Numbered from the stretch's first letter, positions 1 through 8,891 are shown. The stretch is 64,000 bases of DNA from Rhodococcus jostii NBRC 16295 (GCF_001894825.1 NZ_BCWY01000013.1:88950-152949), one strand, 5' to 3'. The notes: a model not told the origin generated them from the sequence alone. Made by a program: numbers and translations.

Positions 1-444
1 CATGCCCTGTGGGAAGCCGCGGCGCGCCAGCATCGACACCAGCCGTCGCACCGCCCGGTCGCGCTCGCCCGCGGACACGGTGCGCAGTTTCTTCACCACC
101 AGTTCCGTGGCCCGCGCTCGTTCGTCTTCGCTGTCGATCTGGGCGAGCGCCTCGGTGGCGTCCTCCTGACCGATGCCCTTGCGGCGCAGTTCCATTGCGA
201 GCGCACGCTTCCCCTTGCCGGAGTACGTGTGCCGCGAATGCACCCACTGCTGGGCGAAGTCCGCATCGTCGACGAGTCCGACTTCGGTGAGGCGATCGAG
301 CACACGCTCGGTGATGTCGGCCGAGTAGCCCTTCTTGGCCAGGCGCTCGGACAACTCCGCTCGACTCCGGGCACGGTCCGTCAGGAGACGCAGGCACAAA
401 TCCTTGGCCTGCGTCTCCGTTCCACCTTCGCCCGTAGGACGCAC
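1..444 (-). CDS. recX: RecX, recombination regulatory protein (3' end cut by window)
   Basis: RecX binds RecA filaments and restrains recombinase activity. The visible 148 codons contain the helical-repeat pattern of the family, including ELSERLAKKGYSADI and VLDRLTEVGLVDDADFAQQW. The reading frame opens with GTG nine bases after the recA stop codon and in the same frame as recA, so the pair is almost certainly one transcript. No ATG lies between the recA stop and the conserved region, so GTG at 444 is the best start. The gene continues beyond base 1, so its C-terminus is not visible. The family and the recA-recX order are standard; the exact start is inferred. Confidence 0.9.
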   Translation of the reverse strand, partial: MRPTGEGGTETQAKDLCLRLLTDRARSRAELSERLAKKGYSADITERVLDRLTEVGLVDDADFAQQWVHSRHTYSGKGKRALAMELRRKGIGQEDATEALAQIDSEDERARATELVVKKLRTVSAGERDRAVRRLVSMLARRGFPQGM

Positions 445-453
445 GGCGGCGCC

Positions 454-1497
454 TTAGAATTCGACCGGGGCGACGTCATCCGTGGCAGCGGTGACGTCGG
501 CGCCGATTCCGAGCTTTTCCTTGATCTTCTTCTCGATCTCGTCCCGGACGTCGGTGTTCTCCAACAGGAACTTGCGGGCGTTCTCCTTGCCCTGCCCCAG
601 CTGGTCGCCTTCGTAGGTGTACCAGGAGCCCGACTTGCGGATGAACCCGTGTTCGACACCCATGTCGATCAGCGAGCCTTCCTTGCTGATTCCCTGTCCG
701 TAGAGAATGTCGAACTCGGCCTGCTTGAACGGCGGGGCGACCTTGTTCTTGACCACTTTGACGCGGGTACGGTTGCCCACCGCGTCGGTGCCGTCCTTGA
801 GGGTCTCGATACGCCGAACGTCGAGGCGCACAGACGAGTAGAACTTCAACGCCTTACCACCGGTGGTGGTTTCGGGGGAACCGAACATAACGCCGATCTT
901 CTCGCGCAGCTGGTTGATGAAGATCGCGGTGGTGCCGGAGTTACTGAGCGCACCGGTCATCTTGCGCAGCGCCTGGCTCATCAGACGCGCCTGCAGACCG
1001 ACGTGGCTGTCGCCCATCTCACCCTCGATCTCGGCGCGGGGGACGAGAGCGGCCACGGAGTCGATCACGAGGATGTCGAGGGCGCCGGAGCGGATCAGCA
1101 TGTCTGCGATCTCGAGCGCCTGCTCACCGGTGTCGGGCTGCGACACCAGCAGCGCGTCGGTGTCGACGCCGAGCTTCTGGGCGTAGTCGGGGTCGAGTGC
1201 GTGCTCGGCGTCGATGAAGGCCGCGATGCCACCGGCCGCCTGGGCGTTGGCGACCGCGTGCAGAGCCACCGTGGTCTTACCCGAGGATTCCGGGCCGTAG
1301 ATCTCGACGACACGGCCGCGGGGCAGCCCGCCGATACCGAGGGCGACGTCCAGCGCGATGGAGCCGGTCGGGATGACGGCGATGGGCTGACGGACACCTT
1401 CGCCCAGGCGCATCACCGAGCCCTTGCCGAAGTTCTTGTCGATCTGCGCCAGCGCCAGGTCGAGCGCCTTGTCTCGATCGTGTGCCTGTGGTGCCAT
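454..1497 (-). CDS. recA: RecA recombinase
   Basis: RecA is the ATP-dependent strand-exchange protein and the co-protease that triggers LexA cleavage. The 347-residue product has Walker [10 protein letters not shown] at about residues 68-76, the Walker B region [14 protein letters not shown], and the DNA-binding loop segment around [14 protein letters not shown]. An ATG four codons upstream (1509) also opens the frame, but it directly abuts the GAGGA sequence. The ATG at 1497 leaves room for that ribosome binding site and matches the usual N-terminus. No intein is present, unlike M. tuberculosis RecA. Upstream there are a LexA-type box and a RecA-independent promoter motif, described separately. 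recX follows directly. Confidence 0.97.
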   Translation of the reverse strand: MAPQAHDRDKALDLALAQIDKNFGKGSVMRLGEGVRQPIAVIPTGSIALDVALGIGGLPRGRVVEIYGPESSGKTTVALHAVANAQAAGGIAAFIDAEHALDPDYAQKLGVDTDALLVSQPDTGEQALEIADMLIRSGALDILVIDSVAALVPRAEIEGEMGDSHVGLQARLMSQALRKMTGALSNSGTTAIFINQLREKIGVMFGSPETTTGGKALKFYSSVRLDVRRIETLKDGTDAVGNRTRVKVVKNKVAPPFKQAEFDILYGQGISKEGSLIDMGVEHGFIRKSGSWYTYEGDQLGQGKENARKFLLENTDVRDEIEKKIKEKLGIGADVTAATDDVAPVEF

Positions 1498-1538
1498 CGT
1501 CGTCCCCATTCCTCGAGTCTCATCAGTGATCTGCGGTC

Positions 1539-1561
1539 AGGTTAGATCCAGGTACCGACAA
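1539..1561 (-). promoter_or_regulatory. RecA-independent DNA-damage promoter (PafBC/RecA-NDp type) for recA
   Basis: Reading the minus strand, TTGTCGGTA (1561-1553) is followed by eight bases and then TAACCT (1544-1539). The mycobacterial RecA-NDp consensus, bound by PafBC, is TTGTCRGTG-N8-TAnnnT. The match has one mismatch and exact spacing. The -10 hexamer ends about 40 bases before the recA start. The match is seen in the sequence; the regulator is inferred from the motif. Confidence 0.7.
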
Positions 1562-1592
1562 GAACCGTGACCACCGAACGTCTCCAGCATAG

Positions 1593-1608
1593 GGGAACGT
1601 GTGTTCGA
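1593..1608 (-). promoter_or_regulatory. LexA (SOS) box upstream of recA
   Basis: On the minus strand the sequence TCGAACACACGTTCCC matches the actinobacterial SOS box TCGAAC-N4-GTTCGA at 10 of 12 defined positions. It lies about 30 bases upstream of the RecA-NDp type promoter and about 95 bases before the recA start. M. tuberculosis recA has the same pairing of a LexA-controlled and a RecA-independent promoter. Confidence 0.75.
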
Positions 1609-1642
1609 TATGTGCGGTCGGTCCGTTCGACACGCCGGATTT

Positions 1643-1837
1643 CTACCGGCGCTGCGGTGGGACGTCGAACTCGACGCACAGTTCCCGCCACACCTCGCGG
1701 GGTTCCCGGCCGTCCTCGATCGCTTCGGCGGCGGTCTTGCCGCCGAGATTGAGCAGCACGTGGTCGACGAGCAGTGCATCACCGCGCATCTGCCCGAACT
1801 CTTCGCGGACGAGTTGGTGAAATTCGGTCAATCGCAC
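1643..1837 (-). CDS. DUF3046 family small protein
   Basis: This 64-residue protein starts MRLTEFHQLVREEFG and ends FDVPPQRR, with the central block DHVLLNLGGKTAAEAIEDG. It matches the actinobacterial DUF3046 family, which is typically about 60-65 residues and commonly lies just upstream of recA, as here. No catalytic motif, signal peptide or membrane segment is visible. Its role is unknown. The synteny with recA across Actinobacteria suggests a housekeeping function but does not identify one. Confidence 0.85.
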   Translation of the reverse strand: MRLTEFHQLVREEFGQMRGDALLVDHVLLNLGGKTAAEAIEDGREPREVWRELCVEFDVPPQRR

Positions 1838-1870
1838 ACGACCACGCTAGCCGAACCGCGAGCCGGGTTC

Positions 1871-3025
1871 TCACCGCAGCGCGTCGCGGCACACCTCCAC
1901 CGGATCGGCGACCTCCGCGATGCTCCGCGCGGCTCGCTGTGCGGCGTCGGCGTGGGCACCGTTCGAGAGCACCTGCCCGACCGCCGCGCGGAGCACTTCC
2001 GCGCTCGGCGGCCGCACCACGACGGCGCTCCCCTGCCGCGCGGCACGATTCGCGAGTTCCCACTGATCTCCGCCGCCGGGAACCACCACCGCCGGGACAC
2101 CCGCCAGCAGCGCCTTCGCGAGCATGCCGTGCCCACCGCCGCAGACGACGACCGAGGCCTCGCGCAGCATCGCGTCCTGCCGGCCGAGTCCGGCTCGTGC
2201 CCAGGACGGAACGGTGTGCGGCGACCCCTCCAGAATCGACGCGATCACCCGGACGCCGGCCCCGTCGAGCCCGGCGAGCGTGGTCTCGAGCATCCCCTCG
2301 GCGCCGGTGAACGCGGTCGAGGGCGCGACCATGACCAGCGGATCGGTGCCGTCCGGCACACCCAGCACCTCGTTCGTGGGTTCCCACAGCAGCGGCCCCA
2401 CCACTTGCGCCTCGGCGGGCCAGTCCGGTCTCGGCACCTCGAGCGCGGGGAGCGTCGCGATCAATCGGCGCACCGGCCCCGGGTCCGTTGCCGGCAGTCC
2501 GACGCCGACGCGGGCCTCGGAACGTTGCCGCTCACCCTGCCGGATCGACCGGCCCGTCGCGGCGCGCATGAGCGTGTCGCGGAGCCTGCCCCGGACACCT
2601 TCTCCCGGCGCCAATCCGCTTCCGATCGGCGGCAAACCCCGCGACGGCGCGTACAGCGGGTGCGGCGACAGTTCGACCCACGGGATCCCCAGCCGCTCGG
2701 CGGCCATGCCGCCGCCGGCGGTGAGGATGTCGGAGACCACGAGGTCCGGCCCCATCGCCCGCAGGTCGGGCAGCAACTCGGTGGAGATGTGCGCGGCCCG
2801 GGCGTGGATACGTGCGCCCGCGTCGAGGTCGTCGTCCGTGGGCCGGGGCGCGAGACCTTTCAGCAGCTCGGCCGGCACCCCGGCCGCCCGCGCGGGCTCG
2901 ACCCACCGTATGCCGGTGAACAGGACCGGTTCGTCCCCGGCCTCGAGGAAGGCAAGGCACAACGCAAGGGCGGGAAAGGCATGTCCGGGATCCGGCCCGG
3001 CGACCACGGCGACTCGCACGACCAC
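1871..3025 (-). CDS. GT1-type (UDP-glycosyltransferase-like) glycosyltransferase
   Basis: The 384-residue protein has a GT-B layout. The N-terminal Rossmann segment begins VVRVAVVAGPDPGHAFPAL. A C-terminal donor-binding half carries VVVCGGGHGMLAKALLAGVP and VVVPGGGDQWELANRA, which resemble the HGG...GVPxVxxPxxxDQ signature of macrolide/MGT-type glycosyltransferases. The usual signature histidine appears as CGGGHG, so catalysis is likely but the donor sugar and acceptor cannot be named. It is transcribed after glpD, 20 bases away, which suggests co-transcription. No signal peptide is seen, so it is probably cytoplasmic. Confidence 0.75.
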   Translation of the reverse strand: MVVRVAVVAGPDPGHAFPALALCLAFLEAGDEPVLFTGIRWVEPARAAGVPAELLKGLAPRPTDDDLDAGARIHARAAHISTELLPDLRAMGPDLVVSDILTAGGGMAAERLGIPWVELSPHPLYAPSRGLPPIGSGLAPGEGVRGRLRDTLMRAATGRSIRQGERQRSEARVGVGLPATDPGPVRRLIATLPALEVPRPDWPAEAQVVGPLLWEPTNEVLGVPDGTDPLVMVAPSTAFTGAEGMLETTLAGLDGAGVRVIASILEGSPHTVPSWARAGLGRQDAMLREASVVVCGGGHGMLAKALLAGVPAVVVPGGGDQWELANRAARQGSAVVVRPPSAEVLRAAVGQVLSNGAHADAAQRAARSIAEVADPVEVCRDALR

Positions 3026-3045
3026 AGGGTGTCACACGGTCGGCG

Positions 3046-4590
3046 TCACCGTTTCTCGAACACGGCTTCGGCGGCGCCGAGGGACCGCGCGCGGTCGGCG
3101 GGCACGAGCCCGATCCGGGTGCGCCGGTCGAGCAGGTCGTCGACGTCGAGCGCACCCTCGTGCGTCACTGCGAACTCGAGTTCGGCGCGGCTCACGTCCA
3201 CACCCTCGGCGATCGGTGCCAGCAGTTCGGGGCCGGCGGCGGCGATCAGCGCCGCTTCCGTTCCGAAGCGAGCCAGCAGTGTCGGCGGCGCCGAAACATT
3301 CCGCAGCGCTTCGGGTGTCGCGGCACCGACGAGCGGGAGGGCACGCGTCCGGCACGGACCCGCATCCAGCCCCGACACCTCCACGGCGGCGTCGACGGCG
3401 TCCTCCGCCATCTTGCGGTAGGTGGTCAGCTTGCCGCCGACCACACTGACAAGACCCGTACCCGATCGCAGGATGGCGTGGTTGCGGGACAGGTCGGCGG
3501 TCGACCCGTCGCCGGTGTCGAGCAGCGGTCGCAGCCCCGCGTAGGTCCCGAGGACGTCCGAGCGGCGCAGCGGAACCTCGAGCGCGGTGTTGACCGTGTC
3601 GAGAAGGAAGTCGATCTCCTGCTCCGACGCGACGGGGACGTCCGGAACGGGTCCCGGCGCGGCCTCGTCGGTCAAGCCGAGGTACACGCGGCCGAGCTGC
3701 GCGGGCAGCGCGAAGACGAAGCGATTGGTCTCACCGGGGATCGGGACCGTGAGCGCTGCGGTCGGGTTGCCGAGCCGCTCGGCGGGGAGCACCAGATGTG
3801 TGCCGCGGCTGGGCCGCAACGTGATCCCTGGATCGATCTCACCCGACCACACACCGGCGGCGTTGACCACCGCGCGTGCCCGGATCGGCAGTTCCGAGCC
3901 GGTCAGCTCGTCGCGCAGCGTCGCGGATGTTCCGGTCACGTCGTACGCGCCCGTCCGGGTGAGCACCTTCGCACCGTGGAGCGCGGCGGTGCGGGCGATG
4001 GCGACCACGAGCCGGGCGTCGTCGATCAGTTGTCCGTCGAACGCCATCAAACCGCCCCGCAGGCCCTCCCGCCGCACGGCGGGGGCGAGTTCGACCACCC
4101 AGTCGGCCCCGACCGTGCGCGATCGCGGCAGGACCGCCGACGGCGTGCACGCGCCGGCGCGCAACAGGTCGCCGGCCAGGAATCCCGTACGGACCAGGGA
4201 TTTGGCGAACAGGGTCGTGGAATCGAGAACGGGGACGAGCTGGGGCAGCGCGCGGACGAGATGAGGGGCGGTGCGCGTCATGAGGATTCCACGTTCGACC
4301 GCGCTCTCCCGGGCGATCCCGACGTTGCCCGACGCCAGGTACCGCAGGCCGCCGTGGGCGAGCTTGGAACTCCACCGGCTGGTTCCGAAGGCGAGGTCCC
4401 GCTTCTCGACGAGTACGACGCGGAGACCGCGCGACGCCGCGTCCAGCGCGACGCCGGCACCGGTCACTCCCCCACCGATCACCAGCACGTCGACGGGTGC
4501 GCCTTCGGACAGCTCGTCGAGCTCGCGTGCCCGTCGTACGGCATTCAGCGCCGACGAGCGTCTCGTCGGCGGCGTGTTCGGGTGATTCAC
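3046..4590 (-). CDS. glpD: FAD-dependent glycerol-3-phosphate dehydrogenase
   Basis: GlpD oxidises sn-glycerol 3-phosphate to dihydroxyacetone phosphate and passes electrons to the respiratory quinone pool at the membrane. The 514-residue protein has the FAD Rossmann motif VIGGGVTGAGVALDAASRG near residue 37, followed by SSKLAHGGLRYL, both typical of GlpD. The open frame runs further upstream without a stop, but that part overlaps the TetR gene. GTG at 4590 has GAGGAG four bases upstream and overlaps the TetR stop as GTGA, so it is the probable start. The overlap implies translational coupling with the regulator. Confidence 0.92.
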   Translation of the reverse strand: MNHPNTPPTRRSSALNAVRRARELDELSEGAPVDVLVIGGGVTGAGVALDAASRGLRVVLVEKRDLAFGTSRWSSKLAHGGLRYLASGNVGIARESAVERGILMTRTAPHLVRALPQLVPVLDSTTLFAKSLVRTGFLAGDLLRAGACTPSAVLPRSRTVGADWVVELAPAVRREGLRGGLMAFDGQLIDDARLVVAIARTAALHGAKVLTRTGAYDVTGTSATLRDELTGSELPIRARAVVNAAGVWSGEIDPGITLRPSRGTHLVLPAERLGNPTAALTVPIPGETNRFVFALPAQLGRVYLGLTDEAAPGPVPDVPVASEQEIDFLLDTVNTALEVPLRRSDVLGTYAGLRPLLDTGDGSTADLSRNHAILRSGTGLVSVVGGKLTTYRKMAEDAVDAAVEVSGLDAGPCRTRALPLVGAATPEALRNVSAPPTLLARFGTEAALIAAAGPELLAPIAEGVDVSRAELEFAVTHEGALDVDDLLDRRTRIGLVPADRARSLGAAEAVFEKR

Positions 4591-5219
4591 CGGTCTCCTC
4601 GGGTTGTGGGGTGGTCGTCGGCGGCGTCCGGCGCCAGGTAGGCGCCGACGGCGTACCGGAGTTGCCGCGTCAAGGCGTCGCCCGGAAGTTCCTCGGCCAC
4701 CATCACGGCCGACTGGACCGCGGACTGCGCGATGAGCAGCACCATGGTGGCGATGTGACGGCTCTCCCCCGCGCGAATGGAGCCCTGTTCCTGACCCGCG
4801 GAGACCGCGAATGCGACCTGGTCGATGATCGCCCGCTGGCTCGTGCCGAGCCGCTCCAGAATGTATGTGGTGAACAGCTCCTGATCCGAACGCAGGATCT
4901 TCACGAACAGCGGATGGTCGCGCACCTCGGTGGACACGCGCACCACGGCGTCGACCAGTTGGCGGTGGACCGACTCCTCGGCGGAGAATTCGGGCATGAC
5001 GGCTGCGATCTCGCGGGTCATGAGATCGGCGACCACTGCCCTGGTGTCTGCCCAGCGCCGGTACACGGTCGGCCTGCTGACGCCGGCGCGCCGGGCGACC
5101 TCCGCCAGCGTGGTGCGGCGAAGTCCGAAATCGAGGATGCACGAGCGTGCGGCGTCGAGGATGGAGTCCTCGACGCTCGCGGGACTGTCGTCATGCGCTG
5201 GAGAATTACGAATAGACAT
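4587..5219 (-). CDS. TetR family transcriptional regulator, probably controlling glpD
   Basis: A 210-residue TetR-type repressor. The N-terminal helix-turn-helix is at about residues 20-65: ILDAARSCILDFGLRRTT followed by AGVSRPTVYRRWAD, the most conserved TetR segment. The C-terminal ligand domain is divergent. ATG at 5219 was chosen because the extra upstream frame is low-complexity and not TetR-like. Its stop overlaps the glpD start by four bases (GTGA), so the two are co-transcribed. A glycerol- or lipid-linked inducer is a reasonable guess, but nothing in the sequence identifies it. Confidence 0.88.
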   Translation of the reverse strand: MSIRNSPAHDDSPASVEDSILDAARSCILDFGLRRTTLAEVARRAGVSRPTVYRRWADTRAVVADLMTREIAAVMPEFSAEESVHRQLVDAVVRVSTEVRDHPLFVKILRSDQELFTTYILERLGTSQRAIIDQVAFAVSAGQEQGSIRAGESRHIATMVLLIAQSAVQSAVMVAEELPGDALTRQLRYAVGAYLAPDAADDHPTTRGDR

Positions 5220-5500
5220 TGTGTGTAACACCGTAACGCATGGATCCCCCACCGGCACCCCACCGACACCCGAATCACATCGCCCGGGCCGGATCCCGTG
5301 CGCACCGGCCCCCGATCGTCGGGGATTCGGGTGGCGTGAGCACGGCCGACGGGTGAGATGACAGGACCGGCGCGGGGGTCGGCCGAGATGCTGTCCCGCG
5401 ACTGCGCGCACACATTCGGCTAACTATGCTGTTCCGTCACGGTCGGATTATAGATCGATGCACAGAGGATGCCTATGCGTGATCGTGCTCGCCGCCGACG

Positions 5501-6217
5501 TCAGGCGAAGTAGTAGAGCTCGAAACCCACCGCGCGTTCCGCGTCGAATCCTGGCTGCGGCCGGGTCACCATCTCGACCTGAGCCCTCGCCTGCTGCCCC
5601 ACCGGCACGTCGCTGAGCGCTTCGAGGTAGCGGACGTGCTCGGCCAGTGACAGCACCGCCCGATCCACCGTCCGGGTGACGTCCACCGCGTGGGTGGGCG
5701 TCATCGTGTTGACCGCGACCCAGCGGACACCCCGCCACGGCGGCAGGCCGGACTCCCCCAGCTCGGGGAAGATCCATTCGTTCGCGGCGTCGGCGGTGGC
5801 GTCGAGTACGGAACGCCCGAGAGCGCGGTGATCAGCGCTGTTCAGCTGACCCGGACCCCAGGTGTCCGAGAAGTTCGCGGTCACCACGAGGTCGGGCCGG
5901 TGGCGACGGATTGCCGTGGCGAGATCGCGGCGTAACGCGAGGCTCTCGACGAGAGTGCCGTCCGGGTAACCGAGGAACTCGACGTCGGTTACGCCCACGA
6001 CTGCGGCGGAGCGGCGCTCCTCCGCCTCCCGTACCGGACCCGATTCCGTGGGATGCAACCCTGCGATCCCTGCCTCGCCGCTGGTGGCGAGCACGTAGCG
6101 GATGTCCTTGCCCTGCTCGGTCCAGCGCGCCACAGCTGCCGCTGCGCCGTATTCGATGTCGTCGGGGTGAGCGACGACGACGAGCCCACGATGCCAGTCC
6201 TCGGGTACCGGTTCCAT
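5501..6217 (-). CDS. PIG-L/LmbE family zinc deacetylase
   Basis: PIG-L enzymes remove N-acetyl groups from GlcNAc-type substrates; MshB and Mca in mycothiol metabolism belong here. The 238-residue protein has the metal-binding motif VVAHPDDIEYG near residue 15 and the downstream NSADHRALG segment that supplies the further histidine. It is shorter than MshB (about 300 residues) and lacks recognisable MshB-specific regions, so it is better called a family member than mshB. It has no signal peptide. Its neighbours give no pathway hint. Confidence 0.85.
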   Translation of the reverse strand: MEPVPEDWHRGLVVVAHPDDIEYGAAAAVARWTEQGKDIRYVLATSGEAGIAGLHPTESGPVREAEERRSAAVVGVTDVEFLGYPDGTLVESLALRRDLATAIRRHRPDLVVTANFSDTWGPGQLNSADHRALGRSVLDATADAANEWIFPELGESGLPPWRGVRWVAVNTMTPTHAVDVTRTVDRAVLSLAEHVRYLEALSDVPVGQQARAQVEMVTRPQPGFDAERAVGFELYYFA

Positions 6218-6233
6218 GGGTAGAGCATGCCTG

Positions 6234-6410
6234 TCAGTGTCGCGTGATGTCCGATTTCTCGCCGGATCCGGACATCGCCTTGATCAACAGGTAGACACCG
6301 AACACCACGGCACTCACGACGAGAATCCAGAACAGACCCTTGACGAGTGCACCGACCACTGCGAGCGCGATCCAGATCACCGCAACCGCCAGAACAATCT
6401 TCCAGAACAT
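6234..6410 (-). CDS. Small hydrophobic membrane protein
   Basis: A 58-residue protein made of two closely spaced hydrophobic segments, MFWKIVLAVAVIWIALAVVG and LFWILVVSAVVFGVYLLI, followed by a short polar tail SGSGEKSDITRH. A GTG four codons upstream also opens the frame, but it sits in the GGAGGAA ribosome binding site, so ATG at 6410 is preferred. It lies between pspM and the PIG-L gene on the same strand. I do not recognise the family. Position near the Psp genes hints at an envelope role, which is only inference. Confidence 0.65.
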   Translation of the reverse strand: MFWKIVLAVAVIWIALAVVGALVKGLFWILVVSAVVFGVYLLIKAMSGSGEKSDITRH

Positions 6411-6599
6411 GATTTCCTCCACTCACGTCTCCCCGATCGATTTCTGCGCCCGACATCTGGTCGACCCCATTTATCGGGTACGCACACCAGCCTGACACGG
6501 CGGAGGAGGTAAATCACCAGGTCAACGTAAAGATCAGGGAAAGATCAGGGTTCTCCCCCACTCCGCGGCCGAGCGGTGACACCGTGGCGGGCAACGAAT

Positions 6600-7430
6600 T
6601 CAGCGGTAGCGACGGACGATGTCGTCGATCTCGCCGAGGGCGGCCGCGAGGCCGGCGAGTTTCTCGGTAGCCGACACCAGTTCGGCACGTTCGTAGGCCA
6701 GTTCGCCGACGGCGCTCGTCGTTCCGGGGACGGCCACTTCGGCGGCCGCGGCCACCAGTTGCTCGAACTGTTCGACGCCGTCGTCGAGTTGCGCGGCGGC
6801 CGAGGTTATCGCGCGGTGGAGCGGTTCGGCGGCTGCCCGGCTCCCCCGGGCAGCGTCCTCCATGGAGGTGATGTCGAACGCCACCGCCTGCAGTGCCGCG
6901 GCGGCGGAACGGGCCGTGGTGTGGGTGTCCTCGATGTCCTCGCCACTGATAGTTCCGGAGCGCGACAGCACACCGAGGATGCCGTGCAGTGCCCGCTCGC
7001 TGTGCACGAGTCGCTCCATCGATTCCCTGGCGGCCGAGGACGGCGGCGGAAGCACCCGGCGCACAGGAAGGCCCGGCGGCAGGGTCACGGCGTCGAGCTT
7101 CCGATAGCGGCTGACGGCCAGCACCGCCGGAACCGCGAACACGACGGCGCCGCCCCCGGCCATCAACATCGACCATTCCGGCGCAGCCATCAGGGCCAGC
7201 CCTGCGGCACCGGTGGCCGACGAGCCGGACACGATGCCGTAGCGCTTCGCGCGGCGCCTGGCCCGTCTCTTCTTCCGCAGCAGACGTTCCCGCGGATCGC
7301 GCCACTTCTGCGCCGCGTCCGCGACGGACTCGCCGGCCTGCTGCAGTGCCCCCTGGATCCCGGCGAGACCGGACACGACGGTGGCCGACCGGACTGCGCG
7401 TCCAGGTCGGCCACGTCGGGTGGAACTCAT
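6600..7430 (-). CDS. pspM: PspM, phage-shock envelope stress protein (Rv2743c-like)
   Basis: In mycobacteria Rv2743c (PspM) is an integral membrane partner of PspA in the ClgR-PspA-PspM envelope stress system. This 276-residue protein has a basic N-terminal region ending RKKRRARRRAKR at about residue 60. A hydrophobic hairpin follows, around GLALMAAPEWSMLMAGGG and VVFAVPAVLAVSR, and then a long soluble helical tail. That layout and its place 15 bases after pspA support the call. No PspN (Rv2742c) homologue follows; the next gene is a 58-residue membrane peptide. Confidence 0.8.
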   Translation of the reverse strand: MSSTRRGRPGRAVRSATVVSGLAGIQGALQQAGESVADAAQKWRDPRERLLRKKRRARRRAKRYGIVSGSSATGAAGLALMAAPEWSMLMAGGGAVVFAVPAVLAVSRYRKLDAVTLPPGLPVRRVLPPPSSAARESMERLVHSERALHGILGVLSRSGTISGEDIEDTHTTARSAAAALQAVAFDITSMEDAARGSRAAAEPLHRAITSAAAQLDDGVEQFEQLVAAAAEVAVPGTTSAVGELAYERAELVSATEKLAGLAAALGEIDDIVRRYR

Positions 7431-7445
7431 GCGAATTCTGTTCGG

Positions 7446-8276
7446 CTACTGCGCAGTGCCGGTCTGGCCGGCTGCCGGCGGCTGCTTGTCGAGGTTCGGG
7501 TTGGCGGCGGGGGTTGCCGGTGCGTTCGCGGCACCGCCGGACGGCAGGGCGTCGCCCTTCATCGAGGCCCGGATCTGCTCGAGCCTGCTGTGCCCGGCCA
7601 TCTGGATGCTCGCCTGCTGGACCTCCATCATCCGGCCCGACACCGAGTTCTGGGCGAGCTCCGCGGAACCGAGGGCATCGGCGTAGCGGCGCTCGATCTT
7701 GTCGCGCACGGCATCGAGGCTGGGCGTGTTGCCGGGGGCCGACAGCGTGCTGTCCATCGAGCGCAGCGACTCGCTGACCCGTTCCTGCATCTTGGCCTGC
7801 TCGAGCTGGCTGAGCAGCTTGGTGCGTTCCGCGACCTTGGCCTGCAGGGCCATCGCGTTCTGCTCGACGGCCTTCTTCGCCTGCGCGGCAGCCTGCAGCG
7901 ACTGGTCGTGGAGCGCCTTGAGGTCTTCGACACCCTGCTCGGCGGTGACGAGCTGCGCGGCGAACGCCTCGGCGGCGTTGGTGTACTGGATGGCCTTCTC
8001 GGTGTCGCCCGCGACCTGAGCCTGGTCTGCGAGGTTGACGGCCTGACGCGCGTTGGCGTTGAGCTTTTCCACCTCGTCGAGCTGGCGGCTGAGCTTCATC
8101 TCGAGCTGGCGCTGGTTGCCGATGACAGACGCGGCCTGCTGCGACAGGGCCTGGTGCTGACGCTGCGCATCCTCGATCGCCTGCTGAATCTGAACCTTGG
8201 GGTCAGCCTTCTCATCGATCTTGGAATTGAAGAGCGCCATCAGGTACTTCCATCCCTTGACGAAAGGATTAGCCAT
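7446..8276 (-). CDS. pspA: PspA/IM30 family membrane-stress protein
   Basis: PspA oligomerises on the inner face of the membrane and helps preserve its integrity under envelope stress. The 276-residue protein is almost entirely alpha-helical coiled coil from about residue 20 to 220, opening [20 protein letters not shown], with the family motif [17 protein letters not shown]. The C-terminal 45 residues are Pro/Ala/Gly-rich and probably disordered. The longer upstream frame is not PspA-like, so ATG at 8276 is the start. It lies between clgR and pspM, as in M. tuberculosis. Confidence 0.95.
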   Translation of the reverse strand: MANPFVKGWKYLMALFNSKIDEKADPKVQIQQAIEDAQRQHQALSQQAASVIGNQRQLEMKLSRQLDEVEKLNANARQAVNLADQAQVAGDTEKAIQYTNAAEAFAAQLVTAEQGVEDLKALHDQSLQAAAQAKKAVEQNAMALQAKVAERTKLLSQLEQAKMQERVSESLRSMDSTLSAPGNTPSLDAVRDKIERRYADALGSAELAQNSVSGRMMEVQQASIQMAGHSRLEQIRASMKGDALPSGGAANAPATPAANPNLDKQPPAAGQTGTAQ

Positions 8277-8433
8277 GGGTTTGATCCTGCCTCCATCTGT
8301 TGCGCCGCGCGATGCGCGACCCGATGCGCGACCGTCACGCACCGGAACAAGGGCTGCGCCCCGACTGTCTGTCTGACCCACCGCGAACGAGATCGGCAGT
8401 TACGAGAAATCTATCGGTTCGGCACGGGTGTTG

Positions 8434-8820
8434 CTATGCGGCAGCCAGGGCCTGCGCGGGTGCGGGGATGACGACCCGCGTGTCGCGGGCGATGGTCGTC
8501 GAACCCGGTCGTGCGCTCGCGGCAGGAGCGTCGGCGGGCGCGGATTCGGCCGCGTGCCGCTCGCTGTCTCCGCGCTTGGCCGAAGTGCCGTCGGACAGCG
8601 ATTCGCTGACGTCGACGAGCACATCGGAGAGTGGAACCTCCAGTGCATCGCAAATCGCCGCCAGGAGCTCACTCGAGGCTTCCTTGCGCCCTCGTTCGAC
8701 CTCGGACAAGTACCCGAGGCTCACACGAGCACTGTTGGAGACCTCACGCAGGGTCCGGCTCTGCGAAACGCGCGTACGCCGAAGACTGTCACCGATTGCC
8801 TCACGCAATAGCAGCGCCAT
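8434..8820 (-). CDS. clgR: ClgR, Clp protease gene regulator
   Basis: ClgR is an XRE-type activator of clp genes and of its own pspA operon in Actinobacteria. The 128-residue protein has a helix-turn-helix at about residues 10-65: [20 protein letters not shown] followed by [20 protein letters not shown]. The C-terminal half is Ala/Ser/Pro-rich and ends ALAAA. ClgR of other actinobacteria is degraded by Clp protease through an Ala-Ala C-terminus, so this end looks like a built-in degron. A SigE-like promoter lies just upstream. Confidence 0.94.
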   Translation of the reverse strand: MALLLREAIGDSLRRTRVSQSRTLREVSNSARVSLGYLSEVERGRKEASSELLAAICDALEVPLSDVLVDVSESLSDGTSAKRGDSERHAAESAPADAPAASARPGSTTIARDTRVVIPAPAQALAAA

Positions 8821-8859
8821 CTCGCTCCTCCTTCATCCGTCACCTGTCTCGCCTATCTC

Positions 8860-8886
8860 AACGCGCGAACAGGACCGATTGGTTCC
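8860..8886 (-). promoter_or_regulatory. SigE-type promoter of clgR-pspA-pspM
   Basis: On the minus strand GGAACC (8886-8881) is followed by 17 bases and then CGTT (8863-8860), 40 bases before the clgR start. This fits the mycobacterial SigE consensus GGAAC-N(15-19)-SGTT. M. tuberculosis clgR is SigE-dependent, which makes the match biologically coherent. The sequence match is direct; sigma-factor use is inferred. Confidence 0.65.
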
Positions 8887-8891
8887 CGACC

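Noticed and set aside
454..1497. RecA intein as in M. tuberculosis
   Set aside because: RecA is 347 residues and uninterrupted.
3046..5142. Longer 698-codon version of glpD
   Set aside because: The extra N-terminal part covers the TetR gene in another frame; the GTG start at 4590 has a good ribosome binding site.
5220..5500. Regulatory site or small gene between TetR and PIG-L genes
   Set aside because: Only a weak GTGTAACAC near-palindrome at the TetR start was seen; no ORF with a ribosome binding site.
5501..6217. mshB assignment
   Set aside because: The protein is short and has only general PIG-L motifs; family level is all the sequence supports.
8277..8433. ClgR operator upstream of pspA (GTCGCGCATCG repeats)
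   Set aside because: The repeats only loosely match the published ClgR motif, with two key positions wrong.
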